Numbered from the stretch's first letter, positions 27,690 through 36,691 are shown. The stretch: 64,000 nt of DNA from Nitrospira sp. (GCA_030123565.1 CP126122.1:3238800-3302799); one strand, 5' to 3'. Program-made: numbers and translations. The notes: a model not told the origin generated them from the letters alone.

Positions 27690-28586
27690 ATGCCCTCCCG
27701 CTCCCATGCACGCGCTCACGAAGCCGCCGGCATGAAAGGCCGCCGACCTCGAATCGCCCTTGCGACCGTCCGGCGACGCACACGCTCATGGCGGCGTCGG
27801 TTCCGTGCAATGTGGGTCGCCTTGCGAGCCTTGCCGTTCGCGTTGCGGCTGTTGGTCGGCACGACCACCCTCCTGTTGCTGGGTGCCGGTATCAATTGGG
27901 CATACCACGCGATCCACAAACCGACGGAAGTGTTTTTCCCGCTGGACAACACACTCGACAAACGCCCGTTTGAAACATGGCGGGAGTACGGCCCCTTGTT
28001 CCGCGAACATGCGACCGCCGTCATCACACCCGAGTTGTTGGCTGCGCTGGCCCAGGTCGAGGGAGCGGGCAACCCGGTGGCGCGGACTTACTGGCGATGG
28101 CACCTGACCTGGAATCCCCTGGAGTGGTACCGACCGGCCTCGAGCGCAGCCGGCATGTATCAGATGACCGATGGAACATTCCAAGAAGCCAAGCGCTACT
28201 GCATCCACGATCACCGGGTGGTCCAGGACGGCCCCTGGCACGACGTGAACTCCTGTTGGTTCAACAGCCTCTACAGCCGCGTCCTGCCGAGCCATGCCAT
28301 CGAGTTGACGGCGGCCCTGCTCGATCATGCTGTGGCAAGCGCGATCAGGCGACGGACTGTGGCCAAACCCACCAACCAACACAAACAGGATCTCGCCGCC
28401 GTGATCCACCTCTGCGGAATCGGGGCGGGCCGCGCCTATGTCGCACACGGCTTCCGACTGCTCCCCCGCCAACGATGCGGCGACCATGACGCCAGAAGGT
28501 ATCTCGATCAGGTCAACGGCATGAAGCGGCAGTTCGCCAGGCTGGCCGCCGGTGGAAGCCTGCTTCAAATCGCCAACCCTCGCTGA
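27690..28586 (+). CDS. Membrane-anchored SLT-type lytic transglycosylase
   Basis: 298 aa. An Arg-rich cytoplasmic N-terminus is followed by one TM (LPFALRLLVGTTTLLLLGAGINWAY). The periplasmic domain has the SLT pattern: ALAQVEGAGNPVAR with the likely catalytic Glu, SSAAGMYQMTDGTFQEAK, and a later HLCGIGAGRAYV. These enzymes cleave peptidoglycan between MurNAc and GlcNAc. ATG 27690 is chosen; ATG 27732 is an alternative and neither has a strong ribosome binding site. Confidence 0.85.
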   Translation: MPSRSHARAHEAAGMKGRRPRIALATVRRRTRSWRRRFRAMWVALRALPFALRLLVGTTTLLLLGAGINWAYHAIHKPTEVFFPLDNTLDKRPFETWREYGPLFREHATAVITPELLAALAQVEGAGNPVARTYWRWHLTWNPLEWYRPASSAAGMYQMTDGTFQEAKRYCIHDHRVVQDGPWHDVNSCWFNSLYSRVLPSHAIELTAALLDHAVASAIRRRTVAKPTNQHKQDLAAVIHLCGIGAGRAYVAHGFRLLPRQRCGDHDARRYLDQVNGMKRQFARLAAGGSLLQIANPR

Positions 28587-28897
28587 TCGCACTCTCTCCC
28601 GGCCAGCCACCTCGCCCTCTCCCTCCCCTGTATCTCTTTCAATACCGCCGGTTATTCTTTTGGATACAGTTTTCGTGTGCGGGCGCCGCCTCGTAAAAAT
28701 ACTTCCAATCCTATCATCCTCAAAAATAAGCGAAGCGCTCTGCTCGCTCCTATCGGCACAAGCCTTGCTCATTCACCGATGCATCGGTAACTGAACCACC
28801 CCGACAATTTCTGTTCGCGAACCGCATCCGAAAGGATCGCGTCGCGAACCTGTCGAACGTTCCGAACGAACAGGCTCGCCTAACCGAGGAGGTATCT
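28587..28897. other. Intergenic region upstream of the M6 protease operon
   Basis: No gene seen. It holds a 14-bp perfect palindrome at 28775-28788 (accgat/gcatcggt) and a gttcgcgaac palindrome near 28810, both possible protein-binding sites, and ends in the strong ribosome binding site GAGGAGG of the downstream gene. Confidence 0.45.
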
Positions 28898-30697
28898 ATG
28901 GAATCGAGGAAGATCGTGCGCTGTTACTCCGAACGCTGTCTGGTGGCTCCCCATCCAGATCTGAAGAAGAAGCTGATGGCCGACCTGGCGAAGGCCAAAG
29001 GCCGGGCCAGGACCGCGTTTTCCAACATGCTCCGTATTTCCCGCAGCAAACCAGTCGGCATGGATGACGGCTTGATCTTCCCCGGCGACCTGTATCCCCT
29101 CGGGACATCGGCCCGCACGGTCCGGAACGGCGCGCTCGACCGTGCCCCGCTCCGCGGGACCGTCCGCGTTATCGTCGTGCTGGTCGATTTTTCCGACAAG
29201 CCCATGACCAAGACGAAGAAGCATTTCGAGGATCTGTTCTTTTCGATCGGCGTCCTGCCGAACGGCAGCGTGCGTGACTACTACAAAGAAGTCACCCACG
29301 GCCTGATCGATATGGTCGGCGAAGTCGTCGGGCCCTTCCGCATGCCCAAGAAGCTCAGCGAATATGCGCACGGCGACTCCGGCACGGGCAATGTCGAACC
29401 CAATGCCCGCACCATGGCGAAAGACGCCGCCGACGCGGCCAATCCCACCGTCAATTTCGCGCAATACGACAACGACGGCAACGGGTTCGTGGATGCCTTC
29501 GTGGTCCTGCATGCCGGCGGGGGCGCGGAACAAACGGGAAACGTCAACGATATCTGGTCCCACAAATGGGTCCTGTCCGGCGGTGCGTACAACGCCGATG
29601 GGACGAAGATCTATGCTTATCTGACCGTGCCTGAAGACTGCAAGATCGGGGTCTGCTGCCACGAACTCGGGCACTTGATCTTCGGATGGCCGGACCTCTA
29701 CGACACCGACTACTCGTCCGAGGGCCTGGGCAACTGGTGCCTCATGGCGGGCGGCAGCTGGAACGGCGGCGGCGACATCCCGGCGCATCCCTCCGCCTGG
29801 TGCAAGGTCAACCAGGGCTGGGTCTCCGTGGTGAACCAGACGACCAACCAAACCGTCTCGATCACCGACGTGAAGACCGGGTATACCGTCTACCGGCTCT
29901 GGAAGGATGGGACGCCGGGCAGCGAGTATTTTCTCGTCGAGAACCGCCAGAAAACGGCCTATGACAAGATGCTCCCAGGCCCAGGCCTGCTCGTCTACCA
30001 TGTCGACGAAGCCGTCAGCGGCAACTCGAACGAGAACCATCCGCAGGTCGCATTGATGCAGGCGGACGGGTTGAAGCACCTCACCACCGGCGCCAACCGC
30101 GGCGATGCCGGCGATCCCTATCCTGGATCGGCCAACAACGTGACCTTCAACGCCACCTCCAACCCGAACTCGAAGTCCTACGGCAACGTGGACACCTGCG
30201 TCTCCATCACCAATATCGGCGCGTCCGGCGCCACGATGACGGCGCGCCTGGCCGTCAAGTGCAAGATCAAAGAGATCAAGGAAAAGGAACGGAAAGAATT
30301 CATCAAGGAGAAGGAACGCAAGGAGTTCATCAAAGAGAAGGACCGGAAAGAGGGGTTCAAAGAGATCAAAGAAAAAGAGATCAAGGAACGGAAGGAATCC
30401 CTTAAGGAGAAGGAGAAAGACTTCAAGGAGATCAAGGAAAAGGACAAGGACCTCGTCGAGGGACGGCCGCCCGGTGGGTTGAGGACAGCCGGGGCCGAAC
30501 CGAACCTGGAGGACCGTGTCTCCCGCCTCGAATCCATGATGCAGGGCATCGAGCCCTACATCACGGGCGACCTTCGCCCGGATCTACGGGAAAGCGCGCT
30601 GGCCTCGGAATCCGATTGCGAGGAAATGCAGGCACGCATGCGGGAAGGCGCGGCGGAGGCTAAACGGCTCTACGACAGTAAGATGCGGGAGGGCTGA
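28898..30697 (+). CDS. M6-family metalloprotease with Lys/Glu-rich tail
   Basis: 599 aa. Start ATG 28898 has GAGGAGG 6 nt upstream. The catalytic zinc motif is HELGH at residues 255-259 followed by GWPDLYD, the M6 (immune inhibitor A) pattern HExxHxxGxxD. Upstream RVIVVLVDFSDKP and later GSWNGGGD and YFLVENRQ also match M6. Residues about 455-520 are an almost pure K/E/I/R/D/F repeat (units like IKEKERKEF), then a coiled-coil-like end (DRVSRLESMM). No signal peptide is evident, unusual for a family that is normally secreted. It heads an operon with two ATP-grasp-like genes. Confidence 0.88.
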   Translation: MESRKIVRCYSERCLVAPHPDLKKKLMADLAKAKGRARTAFSNMLRISRSKPVGMDDGLIFPGDLYPLGTSARTVRNGALDRAPLRGTVRVIVVLVDFSDKPMTKTKKHFEDLFFSIGVLPNGSVRDYYKEVTHGLIDMVGEVVGPFRMPKKLSEYAHGDSGTGNVEPNARTMAKDAADAANPTVNFAQYDNDGNGFVDAFVVLHAGGGAEQTGNVNDIWSHKWVLSGGAYNADGTKIYAYLTVPEDCKIGVCCHELGHLIFGWPDLYDTDYSSEGLGNWCLMAGGSWNGGGDIPAHPSAWCKVNQGWVSVVNQTTNQTVSITDVKTGYTVYRLWKDGTPGSEYFLVENRQKTAYDKMLPGPGLLVYHVDEAVSGNSNENHPQVALMQADGLKHLTTGANRGDAGDPYPGSANNVTFNATSNPNSKSYGNVDTCVSITNIGASGATMTARLAVKCKIKEIKEKERKEFIKEKERKEFIKEKDRKEGFKEIKEKEIKERKESLKEKEKDFKEIKEKDKDLVEGRPPGGLRTAGAEPNLEDRVSRLESMMQGIEPYITGDLRPDLRESALASESDCEEMQARMREGAAEAKRLYDSKMREG

Positions 30698-30702
30698 GCC
30701 TT

Positions 30703-31539
30703 ATGCAGGCGCCTTGCCTCGTCCTGTGTCCCATCCACGACCGGTCCGCCGTGCGGGTCTACTGTGCCCTGCGCAAGCGACTCGGAACGGACGCGGTCGA
30801 GTTGGTCTCCGGCGAGGAGCTGGCCCTGGCTCCTCGCTGGAGCCACGCCCTGGACTCCGGTAGCGTCGGCACGGAGTTGACGCTGGCCGACGGCAGACAA
30901 ATAGAGAGCGACCGGGTGGGGGTGGTCTTCCAGCGCATCCAACAACTCGACATGCCCCAGTTCGAAGGATCGAAGCCAGACGATCGCGAGTACGCCGTCA
31001 CGGAGATGCAGGCCTTGCTGTTGAGCTGGCTCGCCGGCCTGTCCTGCCCGGTCGTGAACCGGACCGGTCCGCGCGGCCTCTGCGGGGCCGACCGCAGCCG
31101 ATTGGAATGGATGAAACTGGCGGCAGCCGCCGGCCTGCCGACCAGGGGATTCGAGCTGGTCAGCGAGGCCCGTCGATTCCATCGCCCGGAGTTCGTGCCG
31201 CATCTGGCGGTCAACAACGGAACTGGGGCGGATGATCCGCCGCCGATCCTGCGGCCGGAACTCCTGGGGCGGGCTCCCGCACAGTACCTAGAGCCGGTGA
31301 ATGGACCGCAGCGCCGCGTCCTCATCGCCGGCGGACGTTGCCTCGGCCTTCCGCCCGGCGCAAGTGCGGAGGCCTGCGCGAGGCTGGCGGACCTGAGCGG
31401 AGACCATCTCCTGGAGATCCATCTGGGAATGGTGCGAGGGGCGTGGCGGTTCTGCGGCGCTACGCCCCTGCCGGAAATTCCGCCGGAGGCGGCGGACTTC
31501 GTGGCGGATTCGCTGGCAGAGATGAGGGTGGCGGCATGA
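30703..31539 (+). CDS. Unknown protein, probable ATP-grasp partner
   Basis: 278 aa starting 5 nt after the protease gene, with GGGAGG upstream. The N-terminal part (LVLCPIHDRSAVRVYCALRKRL, VVFQRIQQLD, DREYAVTEMQALLLSWLAGL, VVNRTGPRGLCG) resembles the pre-ATP-grasp domain of peptide-ligase-like proteins; the C-terminal half (YLEPVNGPQRRVLIAGG, LLEIHLGM) looks like a reduced ATP-grasp core lacking the clear Lys and ExN metal ligands. Its stop overlaps the next gene start (ATGA). It may be a scaffold or regulatory subunit (inference). Confidence 0.78.
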   Translation: MQAPCLVLCPIHDRSAVRVYCALRKRLGTDAVELVSGEELALAPRWSHALDSGSVGTELTLADGRQIESDRVGVVFQRIQQLDMPQFEGSKPDDREYAVTEMQALLLSWLAGLSCPVVNRTGPRGLCGADRSRLEWMKLAAAAGLPTRGFELVSEARRFHRPEFVPHLAVNNGTGADDPPPILRPELLGRAPAQYLEPVNGPQRRVLIAGGRCLGLPPGASAEACARLADLSGDHLLEIHLGMVRGAWRFCGATPLPEIPPEAADFVADSLAEMRVAA

Positions 31540-32663
31540 TCCTGTTCTGCGGGGTCCCATCGGAAGAGCCCCTCCGGCTCGCGATCGAGGCGGCGGAGAA
31601 ACGAGGGCTGCCGTTTCTGTTGCTCAACCAGCGGGAGTCGCACTACCTCGGCCTGCGGCTGACCGTCACCAACGAGGTCTTCGACGGTACGTTGGCCGTC
31701 GGCGAGGCGACCTATCGCCTGTCGGACATTCAAGGGATCTACTCCCGGATGATCGACAGCACCGTGCTTCCGGAAAACCGGACATTCCGCCATCGGACGC
31801 CGGACCAGGCCGCAGTCGAACGTTCACGGGTCTTTCACGAGGCGTTCTGTCAATGGCTGGAGTTGGCGGACTGCCGCGTGCTCAACCGTCCCGGACCGAT
31901 GGCGTCCAACATGTCGAAGCCCTACCAATGCCGGTTGATCAGCCGTTGCGGATTCGAGATTCCGACCACGTTGGTGACGAACGACCCCGATGAAGCAGTG
32001 GCGTTCCACCGGAAGCACGGCCGGATCATTTTCAAGAGCATCAGCTCGATTCGCTCCATCGTGCGCGAGTTCGATCCGAACGATCGGCGGGCGTTGCAGA
32101 GGCTGCGGCACCTCCCGACTCAATTCCAGGCCTTCGTGCCCGGCGTCAACCTACGCGTGCACACGGCCGGAACGCGCCTCTTCGCCACGGAGATCGTGAC
32201 CGGCGCCACCGACTATCGCTATGCGGCGCGGGACGGCCAGGACCTGACCATGAGGCCGATCGAGCTGCCGGACGACATCGCCGCCCGTTGCCTCCGCCTC
32301 TCGCAGGAGTTGAACCTTCCCCTCTGCGGCATCGACCTCAAACGGACTCCGGACGGCGCCTATTATTGTTTCGAGGTGAACCCTTCTCCCGCCTACAGTT
32401 TCTATGAGGAACAGACCGGCCAGCCTATCGCCGAGGCCATTGTGGATTACCTCCTCGCGCCCTACAATGAGAGCCATGGCAGCTCCGATCGTCGAAAATT
32501 GGACGGATTTGGAAGGGCTGGTGCAGTCGGTTTCGCCGGCAGCGGACGTGGCCCAGCACGTCGTCGTGGAGATTCGCGTGCGCCGCGCCCAAGCGGTGGA
32601 AGGATTTGCGAACCTGCTCGCGGACGCGGCGGGAACGGTCGTGCGGGTGTACGTGGCGAATGA
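31536..32663 (+). CDS. ATP-grasp ligase (RimK-like)
   Basis: 375 aa from ATG 31536, 4-nt overlap with the preceding stop. Pre-ATP-grasp N-terminus, then ATP-binding Lys in IIFKSISSIRSIV, hinge FQAFVPGVNLRVHTAG, DLK and the metal-binding FEVNPSP motif. Such enzymes form amide bonds through acyl-phosphates, on peptides or small molecules. The core ends at about residue 312 (YLLAPYN); the remaining about 63 residues are Gly/Arg-rich and read through the next gene in another frame, a 188-nt overlap that is probably non-functional or the result of a frameshift. Confidence 0.87.
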   Translation: MILFCGVPSEEPLRLAIEAAEKRGLPFLLLNQRESHYLGLRLTVTNEVFDGTLAVGEATYRLSDIQGIYSRMIDSTVLPENRTFRHRTPDQAAVERSRVFHEAFCQWLELADCRVLNRPGPMASNMSKPYQCRLISRCGFEIPTTLVTNDPDEAVAFHRKHGRIIFKSISSIRSIVREFDPNDRRALQRLRHLPTQFQAFVPGVNLRVHTAGTRLFATEIVTGATDYRYAARDGQDLTMRPIELPDDIAARCLRLSQELNLPLCGIDLKRTPDGAYYCFEVNPSPAYSFYEEQTGQPIAEAIVDYLLAPYNESHGSSDRRKLDGFGRAGAVGFAGSGRGPARRRGDSRAPRPSGGRICEPARGRGGNGRAGVRGE

Positions 32664-32772
32664 GTCGGCCAAGCAGGCGGGGCTGGCTGCCGGAGCACAG
32701 GTCCGTTGCCGGGTCCGGCGCGGGGGTCCGCACAGGATCTTCGCCCACCCCACCGAGATCCGCGTCGGCTAG
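32476..32772 (+). CDS. Small protein of unknown function, end of the ATP-grasp operon
   Basis: 98 aa from ATG 32476, starting inside the 3' end of the ATP-grasp frame. A beta-rich C-terminus (TVVRVYVANESAKQAGLAAGAQVRCRVRRGG) follows a helix (AQAVEGFANLLADAA). The GLAAGAQVRCRVR segment looks like a small beta-barrel or OB-like edge. No family recognised. Codon use is normal for the region, supporting a real gene rather than a shadow. Confidence 0.68.
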   Translation: MAAPIVENWTDLEGLVQSVSPAADVAQHVVVEIRVRRAQAVEGFANLLADAAGTVVRVYVANESAKQAGLAAGAQVRCRVRRGGPHRIFAHPTEIRVG

Positions 32773-32795
32773 CACCTGCGTCGCCGACCGTTTCC

Positions 32796-34706
32796 TCACC
32801 TCGCAAACACCATCAGGCTGTTCGCGGGCAACACGACCGCCGCCGACGCGTTGAAGCCGTGCAACGGCTGCAGATCGGCGACCACGCGCCCCCCGTTCCC
32901 CATCACCCCGGCATTGACCCAATTCTCATAGACATCGCTGTTGAACACCTCCCGCCAGTCACCGCCGCCCGGAAATCCGATGCGATAGCCGACGCGGGTG
33001 AAATTGGCCAGGTGCGCCACCACGATCACATCGTGTCCTTCGCCCTCCACCCACCGATGGAAGGCCAGCACGCGATTCTGATCATGCACGTGCACCACGC
33101 GAAATCCCTGCCCGCGCAGGGCAGGAGACCGGCGGCGCAGATCGAGCAACTCCCTTGTGAACCGCAGGTGGTCGAGCATCTGCTTGTCGCCTTGATCGAG
33201 TCCCGCCCAGTAGAGGAGCAGATCGTGATGGGCGACGAAGTCGTCCGACCACTGCTTGTCTTCCAAAAATTCCTGCCCCATGAAGAACATCGGAATTCCT
33301 GGTGCGGTCAGGCTCAGGCCCGTCGCGACGCGCGCCCGGCTGCGGGCGAACCAGGAGCGCGGATGGTCCGGATCGCCGACCCTGGCGATCCGTAGCTCCC
33401 GGCCGTTGTAGACGATGTCGTGATTTTCCGGTCCCTGCACGAACCGCCACTGCTCGCCGAATCCCTCCGGCCAGAGGCTCCTCGCCAGACCGGTCATGTT
33501 GAGCGGACGCTCGTCCGGCGCGCTCGCGTTCCCGATGACATCACGAACGGCAATGCGCAGACCGTCGGTCAGGGTCGTGTCGAATCCGGCTCCCTCCGGC
33601 GGCGGCTTCACGACGTAGGGGTTCACGTTCCAATATTCGGCATGGTTCAGCGCTTCCGGCCTCTGCCCATGCAGGGTGGAGGTGAGGTCCTGGCAGAACC
33701 GCCAGCCCTGCGGCGCGCCATCGTGGTCGATCACGCTCACCTGGTCGTACCGGAATCCGTCCACGCGATATTCGTCCAGAAAAAATTTCGCGTTGTGAAT
33801 CAGGAAGTCACGCAGCTCCGGCTTCGCGAAGTCGAACACGAGGCCGCCTGCATGGCCCTTGTCCGTAAAGTACAGCGAATTCCGCTGGCCGCCTGCCGGA
33901 TCTTGCCGATCGAAGAAGTAGAGGCTCTGGTCGCCGAAATCCCCGCCCGCATGGTTGTAGACCACGTCGAGCAGCACCGCCATCCCGTGCAGGTGGCAGA
34001 GATCCACCAGCGCCTTGAGTTGATTCATTTCGCCGCGCAGCTCTTTCACCTGGTACCGGCGCTGGCCCTTCGCATCGAGTAGGTCGTTCACGTCCGCGAC
34101 ATAGGGAGCCAGATCCTCATCCGCCACGGCGAAATCCATCTCGGGAGAAAAGTAGTCGGTGCCGTTGTACCCAAGGCTGAAGGCGGTCTGGAATTCCTGA
34201 ATGGGCATGAGCTGCAACGCGGTCACGCCCAGGTCGGAGAGATGGGGCAGCTTGCGGGCCACGTCGAGAAACGTGCCGCCCTTGTGCGGCAGGTTCGGCG
34301 TGAAGAAGGTGCCGACGTGGAGTTGATAGATCACGAACTCATGAAAGGGCGGCGTGACATAGCCGCTTTGGTGCCAGGGAAAATCGGTGCGGCGGACGAC
34401 GCACCGGCTGGGAAAGGGCGACTCCAGCTCACGCGCATAGGGGTCGCGCTTCAGCCCCTCACCTCCCAAACCAACCACGTAGAACATGTAGCGCTGGCGA
34501 TCCTTCACAGCGGGGATGAAGCCCCACCAATGGCCCTGCTCGTTTCGCGTGAGGAGCGAGGCGTCGTCGCGCCGCCGGTTGTTGAAGTCGCCGACCACAT
34601 GCACGGATGTGGCGTGCGGAGCCCAACAGCGAAAGGTGGCGCCGTCTGCAATGAGGTTGGCCCCCATCGGGGTATCGGAATGGATATGGTCGAGCGAGGC
34701 AGGCAT
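32796..34706 (-). CDS. GH13 alpha-amylase-family enzyme with CBM48-like domain
   Basis: 636 aa. An N-terminal CBM48/isoamylase-N-like domain (FRCWAPHATSVHVVGDFNNR) precedes the GH13 barrel: LLDVVYNHAGGDFG (region I), DGFRYDQVSVI with the nucleophile Asp (region II), LNHAEYW with the candidate Glu (region III) and GPENHD (region IV), then a C-terminal beta domain ending NSLMVFAR. This resembles branching enzymes or maltooligosyltrehalose trehalohydrolases; which of these cannot be settled. It follows the APS-kinase-like gene on the same strand. Confidence 0.87.
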   Translation of the reverse strand: MPASLDHIHSDTPMGANLIADGATFRCWAPHATSVHVVGDFNNRRRDDASLLTRNEQGHWWGFIPAVKDRQRYMFYVVGLGGEGLKRDPYARELESPFPSRCVVRRTDFPWHQSGYVTPPFHEFVIYQLHVGTFFTPNLPHKGGTFLDVARKLPHLSDLGVTALQLMPIQEFQTAFSLGYNGTDYFSPEMDFAVADEDLAPYVADVNDLLDAKGQRRYQVKELRGEMNQLKALVDLCHLHGMAVLLDVVYNHAGGDFGDQSLYFFDRQDPAGGQRNSLYFTDKGHAGGLVFDFAKPELRDFLIHNAKFFLDEYRVDGFRYDQVSVIDHDGAPQGWRFCQDLTSTLHGQRPEALNHAEYWNVNPYVVKPPPEGAGFDTTLTDGLRIAVRDVIGNASAPDERPLNMTGLARSLWPEGFGEQWRFVQGPENHDIVYNGRELRIARVGDPDHPRSWFARSRARVATGLSLTAPGIPMFFMGQEFLEDKQWSDDFVAHHDLLLYWAGLDQGDKQMLDHLRFTRELLDLRRRSPALRGQGFRVVHVHDQNRVLAFHRWVEGEGHDVIVVAHLANFTRVGYRIGFPGGGDWREVFNSDVYENWVNAGVMGNGGRVVADLQPLHGFNASAAVVLPANSLMVFAR

Positions 34707-34742
34707 GGGAATCCCCCATTTTGTGAAGCACTGCGGTCCATC

Positions 34743-35297
34743 CTATAGAAGGGTGCCGGGCTGAGCAAGGGGACGGTCGAGGCGTGAACGAATGAGGGCC
34801 AGGATCTGCTCTGCTGCGACATCCGGAGACACGACCGTCGTATCGATCCTCAAGTCCGGTGAGAGCGGCGCTTCATAGGTTTCTTGCAGACCAGGCACTG
34901 TAGAAGACTCGCCTCGCAGACCTCGCCGGTACGTACCCTTCTTGTCGCGTTCCATGCAGACCTGGAGCGGACATTCGATCGACACCTCCAGCAACTGCGG
35001 GATCAACGAGCGGGCGAACTCACGATAGGCGCGCCGGCTCGCCGTGGCGTCGAAGATCACATTGACCCCATGGGCCACCAATCGCGAGCCCATGAAGGCC
35101 AGAGCGCGGTAGAACAGATCCCGTTCCTCCGGCCGGTAGCTGGGCGCCGGCGTGAGGATGAGACGGACCGCGTCGGATTCCAGCACGTCCGCTTGCAGGC
35201 CCAGGGATTCAAGCTTCGGCACGAGCCGCGCCACGATCGAGCTTTTCCCCGACGCAGGAAGGCCGGTGAGCCAGAGGGCGAAGGGAGATTTATCCAT
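34743..35297 (-). CDS. cysC: Adenylylsulfate kinase-like P-loop kinase
   Basis: 184 aa from ATG 35295-35297. Walker A GLPASGKS, then ESDAVR, FDATASRRAYREFAR and the CysC-typical VCMERDKKGTYRRG and TYEAPLSPDL. The family phosphorylates adenylylsulfate to PAPS. No other sulfate-assimilation gene is adjacent. A GTG at 35327 overlaps the stop of the preceding kinase gene (GTGA), so a longer coupled form is possible; AGGAG lies between the two candidate starts. Given its neighbours (APH kinase, GH13) a sugar or nucleotide substrate other than adenylylsulfate remains possible. Confidence 0.85.
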   Translation of the reverse strand: MDKSPFALWLTGLPASGKSSIVARLVPKLESLGLQADVLESDAVRLILTPAPSYRPEERDLFYRALAFMGSRLVAHGVNVIFDATASRRAYREFARSLIPQLLEVSIECPLQVCMERDKKGTYRRGLRGESSTVPGLQETYEAPLSPDLRIDTTVVSPDVAAEQILALIRSRLDRPLAQPGTLL

Positions 35298-35323
35298 TGC
35301 ACCACTGGGCAATCCTTCACTCC

Positions 35324-36409
35324 TCACTCACAATACCGGTTCACATCGGCCGGATCGAACCGTGGCACTGCCAGCACGTTTTCGATGAACCGGAAAATCT
35401 TCCGCCGCACGGTAACGGTCAACTTCGGATACCAGAGCGGACTGGCGAGCACCAGACCCCGGAAGGCAAAGAACGGTGCCGTGGTGTCCAGCACCCCATG
35501 GTCGCTGCTGCGCGCCAGGTACCGGTCCCAGAACGATCGAAACAGCACTTCGAGCGGCCCCTTCAAGGTCCCATGTCGGCAGAGGGAGAAGAACAGATAG
35601 TTGATCGACATCGAGGTGACGTCGTCGGCCGGTTCTCCCCACTCGCCGCGCGACCGGTCGAGGACGGAAAAGTCGGCCCCCTTGCGAAAGAGCACGTTCC
35701 AGGGGTGGAAATCCCCGTGCACCTGCGACAGGCGAGCGTGCTTGCCGCGCAACCGCCAACGCCATTCGTTGCAGGCCGTCTCGATCGCTTGCAACAAGCC
35801 TTCCGAGATGAACTCGAACCGATCGGGATAACTGTCTGTCAGCCCCATGATGCACTCGCCGTGACCGAGCAACTCCCGCAGGCGCCGCCGATAGAGCTGC
35901 GGATCACGATGCTTCACCCGATGGATGGTCGCCAGATAATCTGCCAGCGCCTCCACCCGCTTCCGGTCGAGCACTGTCGGCCTGGTCGCTCTCTTGAGCC
36001 GCTCCAGATCGTTGTTGTAGGTGACGCCCTCCGACCATTGCGTGAGTAGGAAAAATTCTTTCGCCGCCGCCACGGACATCAACTCGCCACGCTCGGTAAA
36101 GGCACCCACGTCCAGCGAGGCGATATGCCGCGGCAGACGGCCATAGCAATCATAGTCCCACAACATCGCCTGCGCCCGGTCGGCGGGATGTTCATGGCCG
36201 AAAGGACCGGGGCTCATGGTGCCCAACACCGCCCGGCGGACCCTGCCCTCCACCCGGAAGGTCAACCGTACCGGAGCACCGTATCCATACTGTTTGTACT
36301 TGGCGCCGGTGGTCTCCTTGCCGATCGGACCGTAGGCGACCAACGAAGCGGTGGGACCGAACCGGGCCTTGAGGTAGGCATCGAGCGCAGATTTCTTCAG
36401 GACCGGCAT
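35324..36409 (-). CDS. APH-fold phosphotransferase
   Basis: 361 aa. The kinase catalytic loop is VHGDFHPWNVLF, followed by a DFG-like VLDRSRGEWGEPADD. This is the aminoglycoside/choline kinase-like fold. The N-terminal lobe has YGYGAPVRLTFRV and a conserved HPADRAQAMLWDYDCY segment. There is no evidence that the substrate is an antibiotic; in an operon with an APS-kinase-like protein and a GH13 enzyme a sugar or polyol is as likely. Confidence 0.83.
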   Translation of the reverse strand: MPVLKKSALDAYLKARFGPTASLVAYGPIGKETTGAKYKQYGYGAPVRLTFRVEGRVRRAVLGTMSPGPFGHEHPADRAQAMLWDYDCYGRLPRHIASLDVGAFTERGELMSVAAAKEFFLLTQWSEGVTYNNDLERLKRATRPTVLDRKRVEALADYLATIHRVKHRDPQLYRRRLRELLGHGECIMGLTDSYPDRFEFISEGLLQAIETACNEWRWRLRGKHARLSQVHGDFHPWNVLFRKGADFSVLDRSRGEWGEPADDVTSMSINYLFFSLCRHGTLKGPLEVLFRSFWDRYLARSSDHGVLDTTAPFFAFRGLVLASPLWYPKLTVTVRRKIFRFIENVLAVPRFDPADVNRYCE

Positions 36410-36691
36410 GCCGCGTCAAGAGGCAAGACACGTTCCCACGAAAATCCCCTTCTTCACCGACAAGTGAATCGCCGGCTGGTGCATTGAGCTTCAGCGGCCG
36501 CTGCGCCACTGAGGAATTATGCGCCAGCGCCAAGTCCTGTGAGGTCGCCCTTCCCCGTCGAGGTCGGCAAATACCCCGGTTTTCGCCGATTCAGCTGATT
36601 CCGGTCGGCCGATGGTCACTTCGTCGGAGGCATGTGCATTGCTGAGACAGCTGGTGAAGCCGGTCTCTACCCTGAGCAGAGAGGAGGACGA

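Noticed and set aside
28880-30079. Minus-strand open frame of 399 codons opposite the M6 protease
   Set aside because: No motif; the plus strand has the HELGH zinc site and a strong ribosome binding site.
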